From NCBI RefSeq assembly GCF_001542915.1, contig NZ_LNNH01000012.1, positions 238,757 through 302,756 of the forward strand: 64,000 nt of DNA. The letters are read 5' to 3'. Positions 53,710 to 62,099 of the stretch are shown here, one piece after another. Source of the DNA: Peribacillus simplex (lineage in GTDB: Bacteria; Bacillota; Bacilli; Bacillales; DSM-1321). Position 1 is the first letter of the stretch; every line of letters starts with the position of its first letter. The position numbers and the translations under genes are program-made. The notes beneath the pieces are model-generated. The model searched no databases. It was given only the letters and a program-made list of their open reading frames with translations, and was not told the origin of the DNA.

Positions 53710-54438
53710 TCACATTAATTCTATTTTTTTGATTCTTATTACGGAAAGACAAAGCAAAAACAAAATAATAACAACTAAAAAAAGCCCCGGCTCATTTAAT
53801 TGGCCTATCGTTTCCTGCAAGGAAGGATTAACAATCATGCCATTGCGAAAACTCATTGAAAGGTTCGGGAAAAACACATGAAAGAGCACATTTTTTTGAA
53901 CGAAACCTTCAACAATCGTTATCGATAGAAGCACATAACAATTGGTTAATATAAACGCCAATTGGGATTTCATATACAGTTCCAATATCATTTGTATGGA
54001 TAAAATAGCCATGATTGTTAACACATAAAACAATATACCTTCAAACAGGTGTGTCAATTCAAGTACAGGATCAGAATCCAAGATTGTTTGAAAAAAAGTT
54101 GTAACGATTAATTGTGAAAAAACTAAAACCAATACAACCCTCCACATATGGATTACTTTAGACATTAGCCATGAAAACCTACTTTTTCCCCTTAAAATGA
54201 TATATTTTCCGTAATCAACTAGTGAATCCGAGATGTGCCCTAATAAAATGAAGCTACTTGCAGCTATCGATATATACCAGCCCATTAAATAGGTAACTAA
54301 GTGAGGATAATTAACTGGTGTCGGTACGCCATCCAAAAACGGAAAGGAAGAATGAGCTAACCTATCATTCATGAAATATACATATTGGACAAGTACAACA
54401 ATAAACAAGATGAACGCTTCATTTCTAAAGTGAGTCAT
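53710..54438 (-). CDS. ABC permease 1 of the DUF2712 operon
   Basis: A 242-aa protein with about six predicted membrane helices, AT-rich and without recognised motif. It overlaps the next permease gene by 14 nt and shares its style of hydrophobic helices. It is one of three related-size permeases in tandem; which pair forms the membrane channel with the ATPase cannot be told. Confidence 0.7.
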   Translation of the reverse strand: MTHFRNEAFILFIVVLVQYVYFMNDRLAHSSFPFLDGVPTPVNYPHLVTYLMGWYISIAASSFILLGHISDSLVDYGKYIILRGKSRFSWLMSKVIHMWRVVLVLVFSQLIVTTFFQTILDSDPVLELTHLFEGILFYVLTIMAILSIQMILELYMKSQLAFILTNCYVLLSITIVEGFVQKNVLFHVFFPNLSMSFRNGMIVNPSLQETIGQLNEPGLFLVVIILFLLCLSVIRIKKIELM

Positions 54439-55147
54439 TTTTCAGGTAATCCTTCCTTTGAAACATGCTCCACCCAAAAACAAGCAGGGCTACGACAATC
54501 GTTATTTGCCGCAAATAAATCGTTACTATACTGTACATGTCACCAGAAGCTACTACTAATAAAACGATATTTGCTAGATCTCGGATCGGTGTATACAGCT
54601 CTTGCATGACTAACTTATTGAAAAAGAAAGTCAATGTCACAATAAAAAACACAAAAGAGTAAGATAATATATCTGAATTTAGGATTGTTTTAATCGCTAT
54701 ATAAAGAAGAGCTAGCGAGAAATAATAAAAAATAAGACCAAGAAACTCACATAATAGGATCTGAACAAAACTTACATCTTTTAAAAAAACACTTCCCAAA
54801 TAGAAAAAGTTATAGCCACTTAACAGGCAAAGGTGGATGGTAACGAAAATAAGAACGGCATAGAAAGCATGTAGAACATCCTTCCGATATTTTGCACCGC
54901 GCATTACATATCTAACTGTTGCTGCTGCATGACTTGGAGTTGCAGTGCTTTTTACGAACATCAAAAAAGGATAAGTGAAAAATAGCACATGTGCTTCGAT
55001 TGAATTCGGCGAATACATATTAGAGTTCATTGAGAGAAACCTGTTATAAAGTGGTTGAAGATGAACAAAGTCACTGGTTTGTTTATACCAAAGCACCACC
55101 ATAAATAGGAATAAACAGAGAGTTGGAAGCAACCGTTTAGATTTCAT
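54425..55147 (-). CDS. ABC permease 2 of the DUF2712 operon
   Basis: A 240-aa protein with about six hydrophobic helices, a first short one at the N-terminus (LLPTLCLFLFMVVLW), then a long extracytoplasmic loop. No family motif is recognised. It overlaps both neighbouring permease genes (14 and 11 nt), so it is translated in coordination with them. Confidence 0.7.
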   Translation of the reverse strand: MKSKRLLPTLCLFLFMVVLWYKQTSDFVHLQPLYNRFLSMNSNMYSPNSIEAHVLFFTYPFLMFVKSTATPSHAAATVRYVMRGAKYRKDVLHAFYAVLIFVTIHLCLLSGYNFFYLGSVFLKDVSFVQILLCEFLGLIFYYFSLALLYIAIKTILNSDILSYSFVFFIVTLTFFFNKLVMQELYTPIRDLANIVLLVVASGDMYSIVTIYLRQITIVVALLVFGWSMFQRKDYLKNDSL

Positions 55148-55889
55148 TTATTTTCACCTCATGGAGGTACGTCAGAATATACAGAACAAGAAAAGCAAGG
55201 GTTGATGTAATAAAAATGGGTGTTAAAGTCTCTAACCCGTACTCGGCAAACGGTTGTAATAGATACATCACCGACCCCTTATTAGAAATAAGGATATACC
55301 AAAATGCAAACGTTACTGGATACGTTATTTTCTTATCGTAAGTCAGCATACTAAAGCATGTACCAGCAGCTCCTATCAAACCCGCAAAAAAAGAGGTTGT
55401 TAAAGAAAATAAAAAGATACTAAGATAAGGACTTTCCACTTGCTTCTTTAAAAAAGCTTCGCCTGATACTCCATCATAATTGCTTGCTGAACTGAAACCA
55501 GCCATATCAAAAAAAAGAGAGTTGATTAGAAAATTTATTGTTAAGGCTAAAAAAATTACAGAAAATGATACAATAAAAGAAGTTTTAAGCTTAACAAAGA
55601 AGTATTTCTTTTTTCCTAATTTAGAAATCCAAATGTCTCTAACGCCTGTCTTCTTATCTTGTATAGGATCGTCTGAGCAAATCACCAGTAAGTAAAGTGG
55701 GAGAAACCACAGTAAAATAATTTGTGTTACATGTCCAATCGTCGACCCTGAAAGAAAAAAGGCCTCCGCCAAATAGACTTTTTCATATGATAATAACTGA
55801 ATGATCTCTATACAAGGTATTAGCACGATAGCTAAAATTCCAATACAGCTTAATTTATTTCTTAATACTCTACTAAATTGACTTTTCAT
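55137..55889 (-). CDS. ABC permease 3 of the DUF2712 operon
   Basis: A 250-aa protein with about six hydrophobic helices and the N-terminal signature KSQFSRVLRNKLSCIGILAI, like ABC-2 permeases of lantibiotic immunity type. It follows the secreted DUF2712-type gene by about 115 nt. Probably the partner of permeases 1 and 2 and of the ATPase. Confidence 0.72.
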   Translation of the reverse strand: MKSQFSRVLRNKLSCIGILAIVLIPCIEIIQLLSYEKVYLAEAFFLSGSTIGHVTQIILLWFLPLYLLVICSDDPIQDKKTGVRDIWISKLGKKKYFFVKLKTSFIVSFSVIFLALTINFLINSLFFDMAGFSSASNYDGVSGEAFLKKQVESPYLSIFLFSLTTSFFAGLIGAAGTCFSMLTYDKKITYPVTFAFWYILISNKGSVMYLLQPFAEYGLETLTPIFITSTLAFLVLYILTYLHEVKINEI

Positions 55890-56005
55890 TTTTTCTCCTA
55901 GTTATTCATTTTAAAGGCACATAAAGGCCCCCTTCTTACGTATCTTTCAAGATGGTAAAAAGGGGGGTGTCTAACATACATGAATATGGATATGCTATCT
56001 TCCTG

Positions 56006-56452
56006 TTAACGTACTGCTGGATCCCAATATCCTGATACGGTGTGTGATTTTGAAGTAAGATTGTTATTTTCAGCGCCAATACGTACTGAACCACTGACAG
56101 CACTTTTAACTTTTATTGTATATTTCTTTCCTTGGTAATAGTTATTGGGATGTGAGTAGACAGAACTACTTTTAGCAAGCCACATCGTTGTAATTGTTCC
56201 TGCACCTTCTGAAGAATAGGCAAGATTCAAATACCATGGAGCATTCTTTTCTGCGGTTGACCTTGATTGCGTCTGTGAGTAACCATTATCGTAAATAGTG
56301 CCCTTATCTGGGTTGCTAGATGCAGGAACAGTAAAACGGAAACTTTTATCATCACCCGTATTGTTAGCAGCAAAGACACTTGTACCAATACTAAAAATTG
56401 AGGCGATAATCAATACAAACATTAAAAAATTTGATTTTCTTGAAATAGTCAT
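56006..56452 (-). CDS. Secreted DUF2712 / lactococcin-972-like protein
   Basis: A 148-aa secreted protein with signal peptide (KSNFLMFVLIIASIFSIGTSVFA, cleavage after A near residue 29). The mature part is beta-rich and cysteine-free, with FRFTVPASSNPDKGTIYDNG, TMWLAKSS and the C-terminal VSGYWDPAVR. This matches my memory of the DUF2712 family; lactococcin-972 bacteriocins are a looser alternative. AAGGAG lies 7 nt upstream of ATG. It heads an ABC operon, suggesting a secreted antimicrobial or an immunity/stress effector, unproved. Confidence 0.72.
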   Translation of the reverse strand: MTISRKSNFLMFVLIIASIFSIGTSVFAANNTGDDKSFRFTVPASSNPDKGTIYDNGYSQTQSRSTAEKNAPWYLNLAYSSEGAGTITTMWLAKSSSVYSHPNNYYQGKKYTIKVKSAVSGSVRIGAENNNLTSKSHTVSGYWDPAVR

Positions 56453-57299
56453 ATTTATCTCCTTAAATGTTTATTTTGTAATCAACGAAGTTTTTAACAT
56501 TCCGTTAATTGCAATAATCTATATTCACATAAATAATAGTACTCTAACGGCGCCAATTTAAAGACACTACTCTTTAAGACATACAACGAATGAAAACCCA
56601 CGATGAACCGCTAGAGCCGTTAAAATCAGAAACCAGCTTGTTCAATTGAATAATTTTGTCAAAAAAAAAGGCCTTAATAATTGTATTTCATATCAGCTTT
56701 TCCCTGATTTTTGAAGGTTAATGCGATATCCCCAATCAAGCTTCATAAACTAAGCATGGAATGTCCTCATAGAATACGTAGTGACAATAGAAATGATTAC
56801 CCACTAACAATCTGGATGTAATCTTGTTATAACTTCATTTTATATGAATTAAAGACACAAGGAGTTTCTATTTTAAAACTCCTTGTGTCTTTTTTGAAAT
56901 TTAATATAGTCCTTTTAATGATATGTAGTAGAGAGTATCAACCATTTGCAGAAAAGGAGATTTTATAAAATTTTCACATGTACAGAGCATTGAATAACCG
57001 AAGCTTTTATAAAAAATGAACACATTCGAGGTTAGAGTCAGGATCACATTCATGTTCGTGATTCATATTACATGTCCATTTTTGCTTCGAATCCATAACT
57101 GATATCACATAATACATGTCTAAACGATCAACAGGGACATCTATCGACAAAAATACCTTAATTCAATTACGGCTTCCGCTCAAAAGTGCTCCCCCGACCC
57201 ACATATATGTAAATGAATAGATTAGATAGCAATCCATCACAGTTTTTAGTATGATGAAACGTAGGGATTTTTTCAAATTAACTGGGAGGTTCAACATAC
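56453..57299. other. Intergenic region at the right edge of the accessory region
   Basis: About 850 nt without a credible gene on either strand. It includes a strong terminator (56851-56892), listed separately, and segments such as ggttaatgcgatatccccaatcaagc near 56718 that look like degraded mobile DNA, but I cannot identify an element. The ABC-F promoter must lie near 57200-57290. Confidence 0.4.
56851..56892. terminator. Strong hairpin terminator in the intergenic region
   Basis: The arms aaagacacaaggagttt / aaactccttgtgtcttt (17 bp) with an 8-9-nt loop and T-run. It stands alone with no gene upstream on the plus strand, so it may be the remains of a deleted gene or end an unannotated small RNA. 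Confidence 0.75.
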
Positions 57300-58850
57300 A
57301 TGAGCTTACTTTCTATAGATAAATTGGCACACAGCTTTGGCGATCGCACCTTATTCAAGGATGTTTCCTTCCGCCTGATGGCTGGTGAACATGTCGGGCT
57401 CGTCGGGGCGAATGGTGTCGGAAAATCAACGATGATGAATATCATCACAGGGCAGCTTATCCATGATGAAGGCAGGGTCGAATGGACTCCCGGCGTCGAA
57501 TATGGCTACCTTGACCAACATACGATCCTTGAAAAAGGAAAATCGATCCGCGATGTCCTAAGGGATGCTTACCTACCTTTATTCGAGCAGGAAAAGGCAC
57601 TTAATGAGGTAACCGAGAAAATGGGTACGGCAACTCCCGAAGAGCTTGAAGAGCTTTTGGAGCAAATGGGGGAAATACAGGACAAGCTTGAAGCGGGCGG
57701 CTTTTACAATCTGGATATCAAGATTGAAGAAGCGGCACGCGGACTGGGCTTGGATGCAATCGGGCTGGACCGCGACGTTTCGGCGCTAAGCGGCGGACAA
57801 CGGACAAAGGTTTTACTGGCTAAGTTACTTTTGGAACAGCCTGAAGTACTGCTCCTTGATGAACCGACGAACTATTTGGATGTGGAGCATATCCGCTGGC
57901 TGAGCAGCTACTTAAAGGAATACCCGCATGCATTTCTTTTGATTTCGCATGATACCGAGTTCATGAACGGTGTCGTTGATGTCATTTTCCATCTGGAGTT
58001 TTCCAAGCTGACCCGTTATACGGCAACATACGAAAAGTTCCTTGAGCTTGCTGAGTTGAATAAGAACCAGCATATCAACGCATACGAAAAACAGCGTGAA
58101 TTCATTAAAAAGCAGGAAGATTTCATTGCGAAAAATAAAGCCCGCTACTCAACGACAGGCCGGGCAAAGAGCCGTCAAAAGCAATTGAATCGCATGGAGC
58201 GGATCGATCGTCCGGAAACGGCCATGAAACCGACCTTCGATTTCAAGGAATCACGTGCAAGCAGCCGTTATGTCTTTGAAGGGGAAGATTTGGAGATCGG
58301 CTATGACCGTCCATTGCTTCCGAAGCTGTCGATGACCATCGAGCGGGGAGAGAAAATCGCCGTGGTCGGCTGTAACGGAGTCGGGAAATCGACGCTGTTA
58401 AAAACGATTCTAGGTAAGATCGATCCTCTTGGCGGAAAACGATCACTTGGCGATTTCCTCTTTTCTTCTTATTTCGAGCAGGAAGTGAAGGCAGGAAATA
58501 CGACACCTATCGATGAGGTCTGGAACGCCTTCCCGCATCTCGACCAACCGCAGGTACGCGCAATCCTTGCCCGTGTCGGTTTGAAAAACGAGCATATCAC
58601 ACGTCCAATGAGCCATCTAAGCGGTGGTGAGCAAGCCAAAGTGCGTCTATGTAAGCTTATGCTTACCGAGAGCAACTGGCTATTGTTCGATGAACCGACG
58701 AACCATTTGGATGTCGTTGCCAAAGAAGAGCTGAAGCGTGCATTGAAAGAGTATAAAGGGACGATCCTCCTCGTATGTCATGAACCTGATTTCTATGAAG
58801 ATTGGGTCACGAAGGTATGGGATGTCGAAGAGTGGTCGGGCAATAATTAA
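57300..58850 (+). CDS. ABC-F family ATPase (YfmM-like)
   Basis: A 516-aa soluble protein with two ABC domains (Walker A GANGVGKSTMMNI about 41 and GCNGVGKSTLLKT about 357; signature LSGGQRTKVLLAKLL about 165 and LSGGEQAKVRLCKLM about 440; Walker B DEPTNYLD and DEPTNHLD) joined by a charged linker, and no membrane segment. ABC-F proteins act on the ribosome (stall rescue or antibiotic resistance). Length and sequence resemble B. subtilis YfmM. Resistance function cannot be inferred. GGGAGG lies 10 nt before the ATG. Confidence 0.9.
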   Translation: MSLLSIDKLAHSFGDRTLFKDVSFRLMAGEHVGLVGANGVGKSTMMNIITGQLIHDEGRVEWTPGVEYGYLDQHTILEKGKSIRDVLRDAYLPLFEQEKALNEVTEKMGTATPEELEELLEQMGEIQDKLEAGGFYNLDIKIEEAARGLGLDAIGLDRDVSALSGGQRTKVLLAKLLLEQPEVLLLDEPTNYLDVEHIRWLSSYLKEYPHAFLLISHDTEFMNGVVDVIFHLEFSKLTRYTATYEKFLELAELNKNQHINAYEKQREFIKKQEDFIAKNKARYSTTGRAKSRQKQLNRMERIDRPETAMKPTFDFKESRASSRYVFEGEDLEIGYDRPLLPKLSMTIERGEKIAVVGCNGVGKSTLLKTILGKIDPLGGKRSLGDFLFSSYFEQEVKAGNTTPIDEVWNAFPHLDQPQVRAILARVGLKNEHITRPMSHLSGGEQAKVRLCKLMLTESNWLLFDEPTNHLDVVAKEELKRALKEYKGTILLVCHEPDFYEDWVTKVWDVEEWSGNN

Positions 58851-58866
58851 TCACGTTTATTTAGAG

Positions 58867-58896
58867 GGTGTCCGCTTAGAAACCGGGCACCTTCTT
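58867..58896 (+). terminator. Terminator of the ABC-F gene
   Basis: An imperfect stem gggtgtccgc / gggcacc with G-U pairs and a T-rich tail, 17 nt after the ABC-F stop. Confidence 0.6.
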
Positions 58897-58904
58897 TTCA
58901 TATA

Positions 58905-58944
58905 AAAAAAGACTGAAGGGGCATAAAGAATCTCCCTTTCAGTC
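58905..58944 (-). terminator. Terminator of the helicase-APH-MTase-ATP-grasp unit
   Basis: Minus-strand gactgaaaggg...ccccttcagtc forms a stem followed by TTTTTTT, just beyond the ATP-grasp gene. Confidence 0.8.
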
Positions 58945-58950
58945 AGATAC

Positions 58951-59904
58951 TCATTTCATTTGCACAAGTTTTTTTTTCGCCAATTCAGATCCCAGGAATT
59001 TCGCTAATTCAAGCATGCCATATTGGCCCGCCGCTTCCTCAGCGTCTCTGTTATAATTCGTATTGGTATTGATGTCATATGTATAGATTTCACCAGCGCT
59101 GTTACGAATGAATTCAATTCCGGCAATCGAAATTCCATTGTCTTTTAGAAATGCTTCATATTTCTCGATGATCGGATCATGAAAATCTTGCACAATTTGA
59201 AATTTCGGTTTTTCTTCCACCTCTTCACCGATCGGGCAGAATAGGTCACCGATTTGACATGCATCTGCCGGACAAAGCTCGAAGCCTTCGGATGTATCAA
59301 CCTCCACCGCATAAATGAACTTGCCACCCACGAATTCACAACGAGTTATGAATGGCTCCGGGGCTTTTATGTATTCCTGAATCAACGTAATTCCATCAAC
59401 CGGCTCATCGAATTCCGGACCATCCACATATTGTTTCAACGCTTCTACTGATTGAAATAATTGAACACCGAGTCCTTTACCTGCACGGTTATGTTTCGTG
59501 ATGAACGAAGCGACATTTAATTTCTCTGCTGCCTTGATGATATTTTCCTTGCCTACAGCTGCAATCGTTTTCGGTGTCTTAATTCCGGCCTTTGTCAGTG
59601 CCGTATATTGATTGACTTTGCTGACCTCCAACCGCAGCGCCCGTGACCCATTGAAGACCGTACGATCATGCTGTTCAAGCCACGCTAGCACGGCTTCCGT
59701 CATTTCAGGCGCAAATCGATGCCCGCGAGTATGTGAGCTTGCACTCATACGGCTATAAAAAACGCCCTCTGGCGGCTCCTCCGTTAAATCGACCACACCT
59801 TGATCAAGATGCCATTCTTCATAGGGAAGCTCCAACTCATTCATTCTTTTGGTTAAATGGGCCGTCCATTCCTCGTTTTCATGAATGATATACGCTTTGC
59901 TCAT
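58951..59904 (-). CDS. ATP-grasp ligase, RimK-like
   Basis: A 317-aa ATP-grasp protein. The ATP-binding VASFITKHNRAGKGLGVQLF (about residues 132-151) and metal-ligand GIEFIRNSAGEIYTYDINTNTNYN (split; about 265-288) mark the fold; the exact ligation is unknown. Start ATG 59904 has AGGAGG 9 nt upstream. It is the last gene of the minus-strand group with the methyltransferase fusion 54 nt upstream. Confidence 0.8.
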   Translation of the reverse strand: MSKAYIIHENEEWTAHLTKRMNELELPYEEWHLDQGVVDLTEEPPEGVFYSRMSASSHTRGHRFAPEMTEAVLAWLEQHDRTVFNGSRALRLEVSKVNQYTALTKAGIKTPKTIAAVGKENIIKAAEKLNVASFITKHNRAGKGLGVQLFQSVEALKQYVDGPEFDEPVDGITLIQEYIKAPEPFITRCEFVGGKFIYAVEVDTSEGFELCPADACQIGDLFCPIGEEVEEKPKFQIVQDFHDPIIEKYEAFLKDNGISIAGIEFIRNSAGEIYTYDINTNTNYNRDAEEAAGQYGMLELAKFLGSELAKKKLVQMK

Positions 59905-59958
59905 AAAAGGTTCCTCCTGATTGTTTAACATTTTATGTCTTTAATTGTGACTGTACCC

Positions 59959-61143
59959 TTATACCCGTTCAGCCACCAATGTATAGGTCTTTGGAATGCC
60001 GATATCGTGAATTTTATGATTCGGTTCTTCCTCGAGCACTTTAATGACAAGACCTGATTGGCCTATTGCCGTGATAAGCTCGCCGATTGTCCATTTACGC
60101 TGGACAACCTTTGAAAGGCCCCCTTTTTCTTCATCCGGCATATGCTTGGAAAAAGCGACTTCGTTGTTTTCGATTTCCGGGGCGAAATAGTTGCCTGCAA
60201 CCTTATGTTTCTTACCATTGGAGGTAATCAGTTTGGTTGAAATTGGATGAAATTCATGGAGGATGAATTGGCCTCCCGGTTTCAGCATCTCTTTGATTTT
60301 TGCAAATAATGGCTGCAGATCAATCAAATAGTGCAGCACGCCCAGCTCCATCAGTACCAAATCCTGATTCCCTGATGCATGCTCTTCCGGCAAGGAAAGG
60401 ACGTCGGAAACGATATAATCGATGGTGACACCGGCGCCGCTTGCGAGCTCCATAGCAAAGGCCGCGTTTTCCCTGGAAAAGTCGACGACCTTCACGGAGG
60501 CACCCAATATCGCCAAGGCCACCGCTTTAACACCGTTCGATCCCATCAAATGTGTGATTTTTTTATCCTTGGCCTCGCCTATATATTTATAAAATGGATG
60601 CAAACGCCATTTTGGATTTTGCTTGATTTTAGCAGCAATTTCGACAGGCTCGCCATACCGATTGACCAGCGCCAAATAATTATTCTGATTCCATGCCTGT
60701 TCATTTTCGGCTGTGAAACCCTGCTGCTCGGCAGATAGGTAAGCATGGATCTCGGCACTGTATCTTTTCATTTCATCATCATAGAAATAACTGTATAGCG
60801 ACCGGCACCAGACAGCTGCCCCTCCAAGCGGTATCGATAAGCGGTAGGGGTCGGTTTTTATGGTCGTGTTATACCTGCAGCCAACTTTGACGGAAACACC
60901 CTCAACTTCCATTGTAAAGGAGGCACGCTCAGGATTTCTTTCAGGACTTGTCGGGGAGTATGCGCCGAAATGGGACAAGGCCTCTTGGAACACGTCCCAT
61001 TGCACGTCCAGGTCGATGCCCTCGACATCGACATCCACTCCTTGGACAAATAGGGCTGAACGGCCTGTAAATTGATAAGGAATATCGGCCTCGTCCAGCA
61101 TTTCCCCCATTAATGTGATTGCATGATAATAGCTTGCCTTCAT
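59959..61143 (-). CDS. Fusion of nucleotidyltransferase-like domain and SAM methyltransferase
   Basis: A 394-aa protein in two parts. Residues 1-135 resemble a minimal nucleotidyltransferase fold (GRSALFVQGVDVDVEGIDLDVQWD with three acidic D-x-D-like residues near 37). Residues 150-394 form a class I methyltransferase (HLMGSNGVKAVALAILGASVK motif I about 195, VLHYLIDLQPLFAKIKEML and GGQFILHEFHP later). The methyltransferase half exists alone in other Bacillus proteins. Substrate unknown. Followed by the ATP-grasp ligase and preceded by the APH-like kinase. Confidence 0.75.
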   Translation of the reverse strand: MKASYYHAITLMGEMLDEADIPYQFTGRSALFVQGVDVDVEGIDLDVQWDVFQEALSHFGAYSPTSPERNPERASFTMEVEGVSVKVGCRYNTTIKTDPYRLSIPLGGAAVWCRSLYSYFYDDEMKRYSAEIHAYLSAEQQGFTAENEQAWNQNNYLALVNRYGEPVEIAAKIKQNPKWRLHPFYKYIGEAKDKKITHLMGSNGVKAVALAILGASVKVVDFSRENAAFAMELASGAGVTIDYIVSDVLSLPEEHASGNQDLVLMELGVLHYLIDLQPLFAKIKEMLKPGGQFILHEFHPISTKLITSNGKKHKVAGNYFAPEIENNEVAFSKHMPDEEKGGLSKVVQRKWTIGELITAIGQSGLVIKVLEEEPNHKIHDIGIPKTYTLVAERV

Positions 61144-61176
61144 AGTAACCTCCTAATCATCAAAAGCACTTACCTG

Positions 61177-62085
61177 TTATTCTTCTATCGCCAATGCCAA
61201 TCCTTTTTCCGTGATCGCGACCAGCTTTTCATCCTCGCGATCAATGCCATAGACGAGCAATGTAACGAGCATATATACGGCTCTGAAGCGGGCTAACCGC
61301 TCCGTTTCCTTATCGATGTTCCCATAAACTTCAAAGAATGCTTGGCGCGCATTCCTTGGGAAATAACTGTATAAAAAGGCGATATCTATGGCTGGACTTC
61401 CGATATGGACATCTCCCCAATCTAGAATGCCAGCCAGAATGCCGTCGTCATCCAGTAAGACATTCCTGACGTGAATATCTCCATGAACGAGTGTTGAGGG
61501 CCGCGGCACGTCCATGTCGCCCAGCCTTTCAACAAAGCATGTAACCGAACGAGCCCGTTCCATATATCCCAGCTTTTCCAGCGTTGCGACATGCGCAAAC
61601 AGCGATTCTCGGCGAAAGGCTGCATCGAGCCTTCTCAACCCATCAGGCTCCACACCTGACCGCCTGGCCTTACCGAGCGGAAAGCTATGGAGGATCTTCA
61701 GGAAACCGGCCAATCTTTTTGCGGATTCAACCTCGTTTGCAACAGATCCTTCTGCAGGCAGATGTCCCTTTACCATCTTATAGCCGGTAAAGGGATACGG
61801 ATAGATGGCACTAGGCTCCCCAAAAAAGATCGGTTCAGGGATAGTGAGCGGTAAAGTTCCGGCAATGGAAGGCAAAAGGCGATTCTCCACCTGAATCAAC
61901 GTAACGGCAAGCGGACGGCGCGGGAAACGGAATACAAATTCACCATTGATTTGCATGACGGTGTTATCGAACCCTTCCCCTAGCTGCTTGATTTCTTTCC
62001 ATTCAATTTCCGGAAACTGCTGCATGATCAATTTCCCTGCCAGCTCCAGTGAAACTGGATATTCTGCCACCCAAGGCTTTTCCAC
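61177..62085 (-). CDS. Aminoglycoside phosphotransferase-family kinase
   Basis: A 302-aa APH/choline-kinase-fold protein. It carries the Brenner loop LVHGDIHVRNVLLDDDG (about 194-210) with the catalytic aspartate and the metal motif ILDWGDVHIGSPAIDIAFL (about 218-236). GTG 62085 is preceded by AAAGGAGGAGACGGA. It starts 14 nt after the helicase stop and so is cotranscribed with it. Without specific residues I do not call antibiotic resistance; sugar, homoserine or other small-molecule substrates are as likely. Confidence 0.82.
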   Translation of the reverse strand: MEKPWVAEYPVSLELAGKLIMQQFPEIEWKEIKQLGEGFDNTVMQINGEFVFRFPRRPLAVTLIQVENRLLPSIAGTLPLTIPEPIFFGEPSAIYPYPFTGYKMVKGHLPAEGSVANEVESAKRLAGFLKILHSFPLGKARRSGVEPDGLRRLDAAFRRESLFAHVATLEKLGYMERARSVTCFVERLGDMDVPRPSTLVHGDIHVRNVLLDDDGILAGILDWGDVHIGSPAIDIAFLYSYFPRNARQAFFEVYGNIDKETERLARFRAVYMLVTLLVYGIDREDEKLVAITEKGLALAIEE

Positions 62086-62099
62086 TCCGTCTCCTCCTT

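Noticed and set aside
57300-58850. Antibiotic-resistance ABC-F determinant
   Set aside because: Its resemblance is to the housekeeping YfmM-type group; nothing in the sequence shows a resistance subtype.
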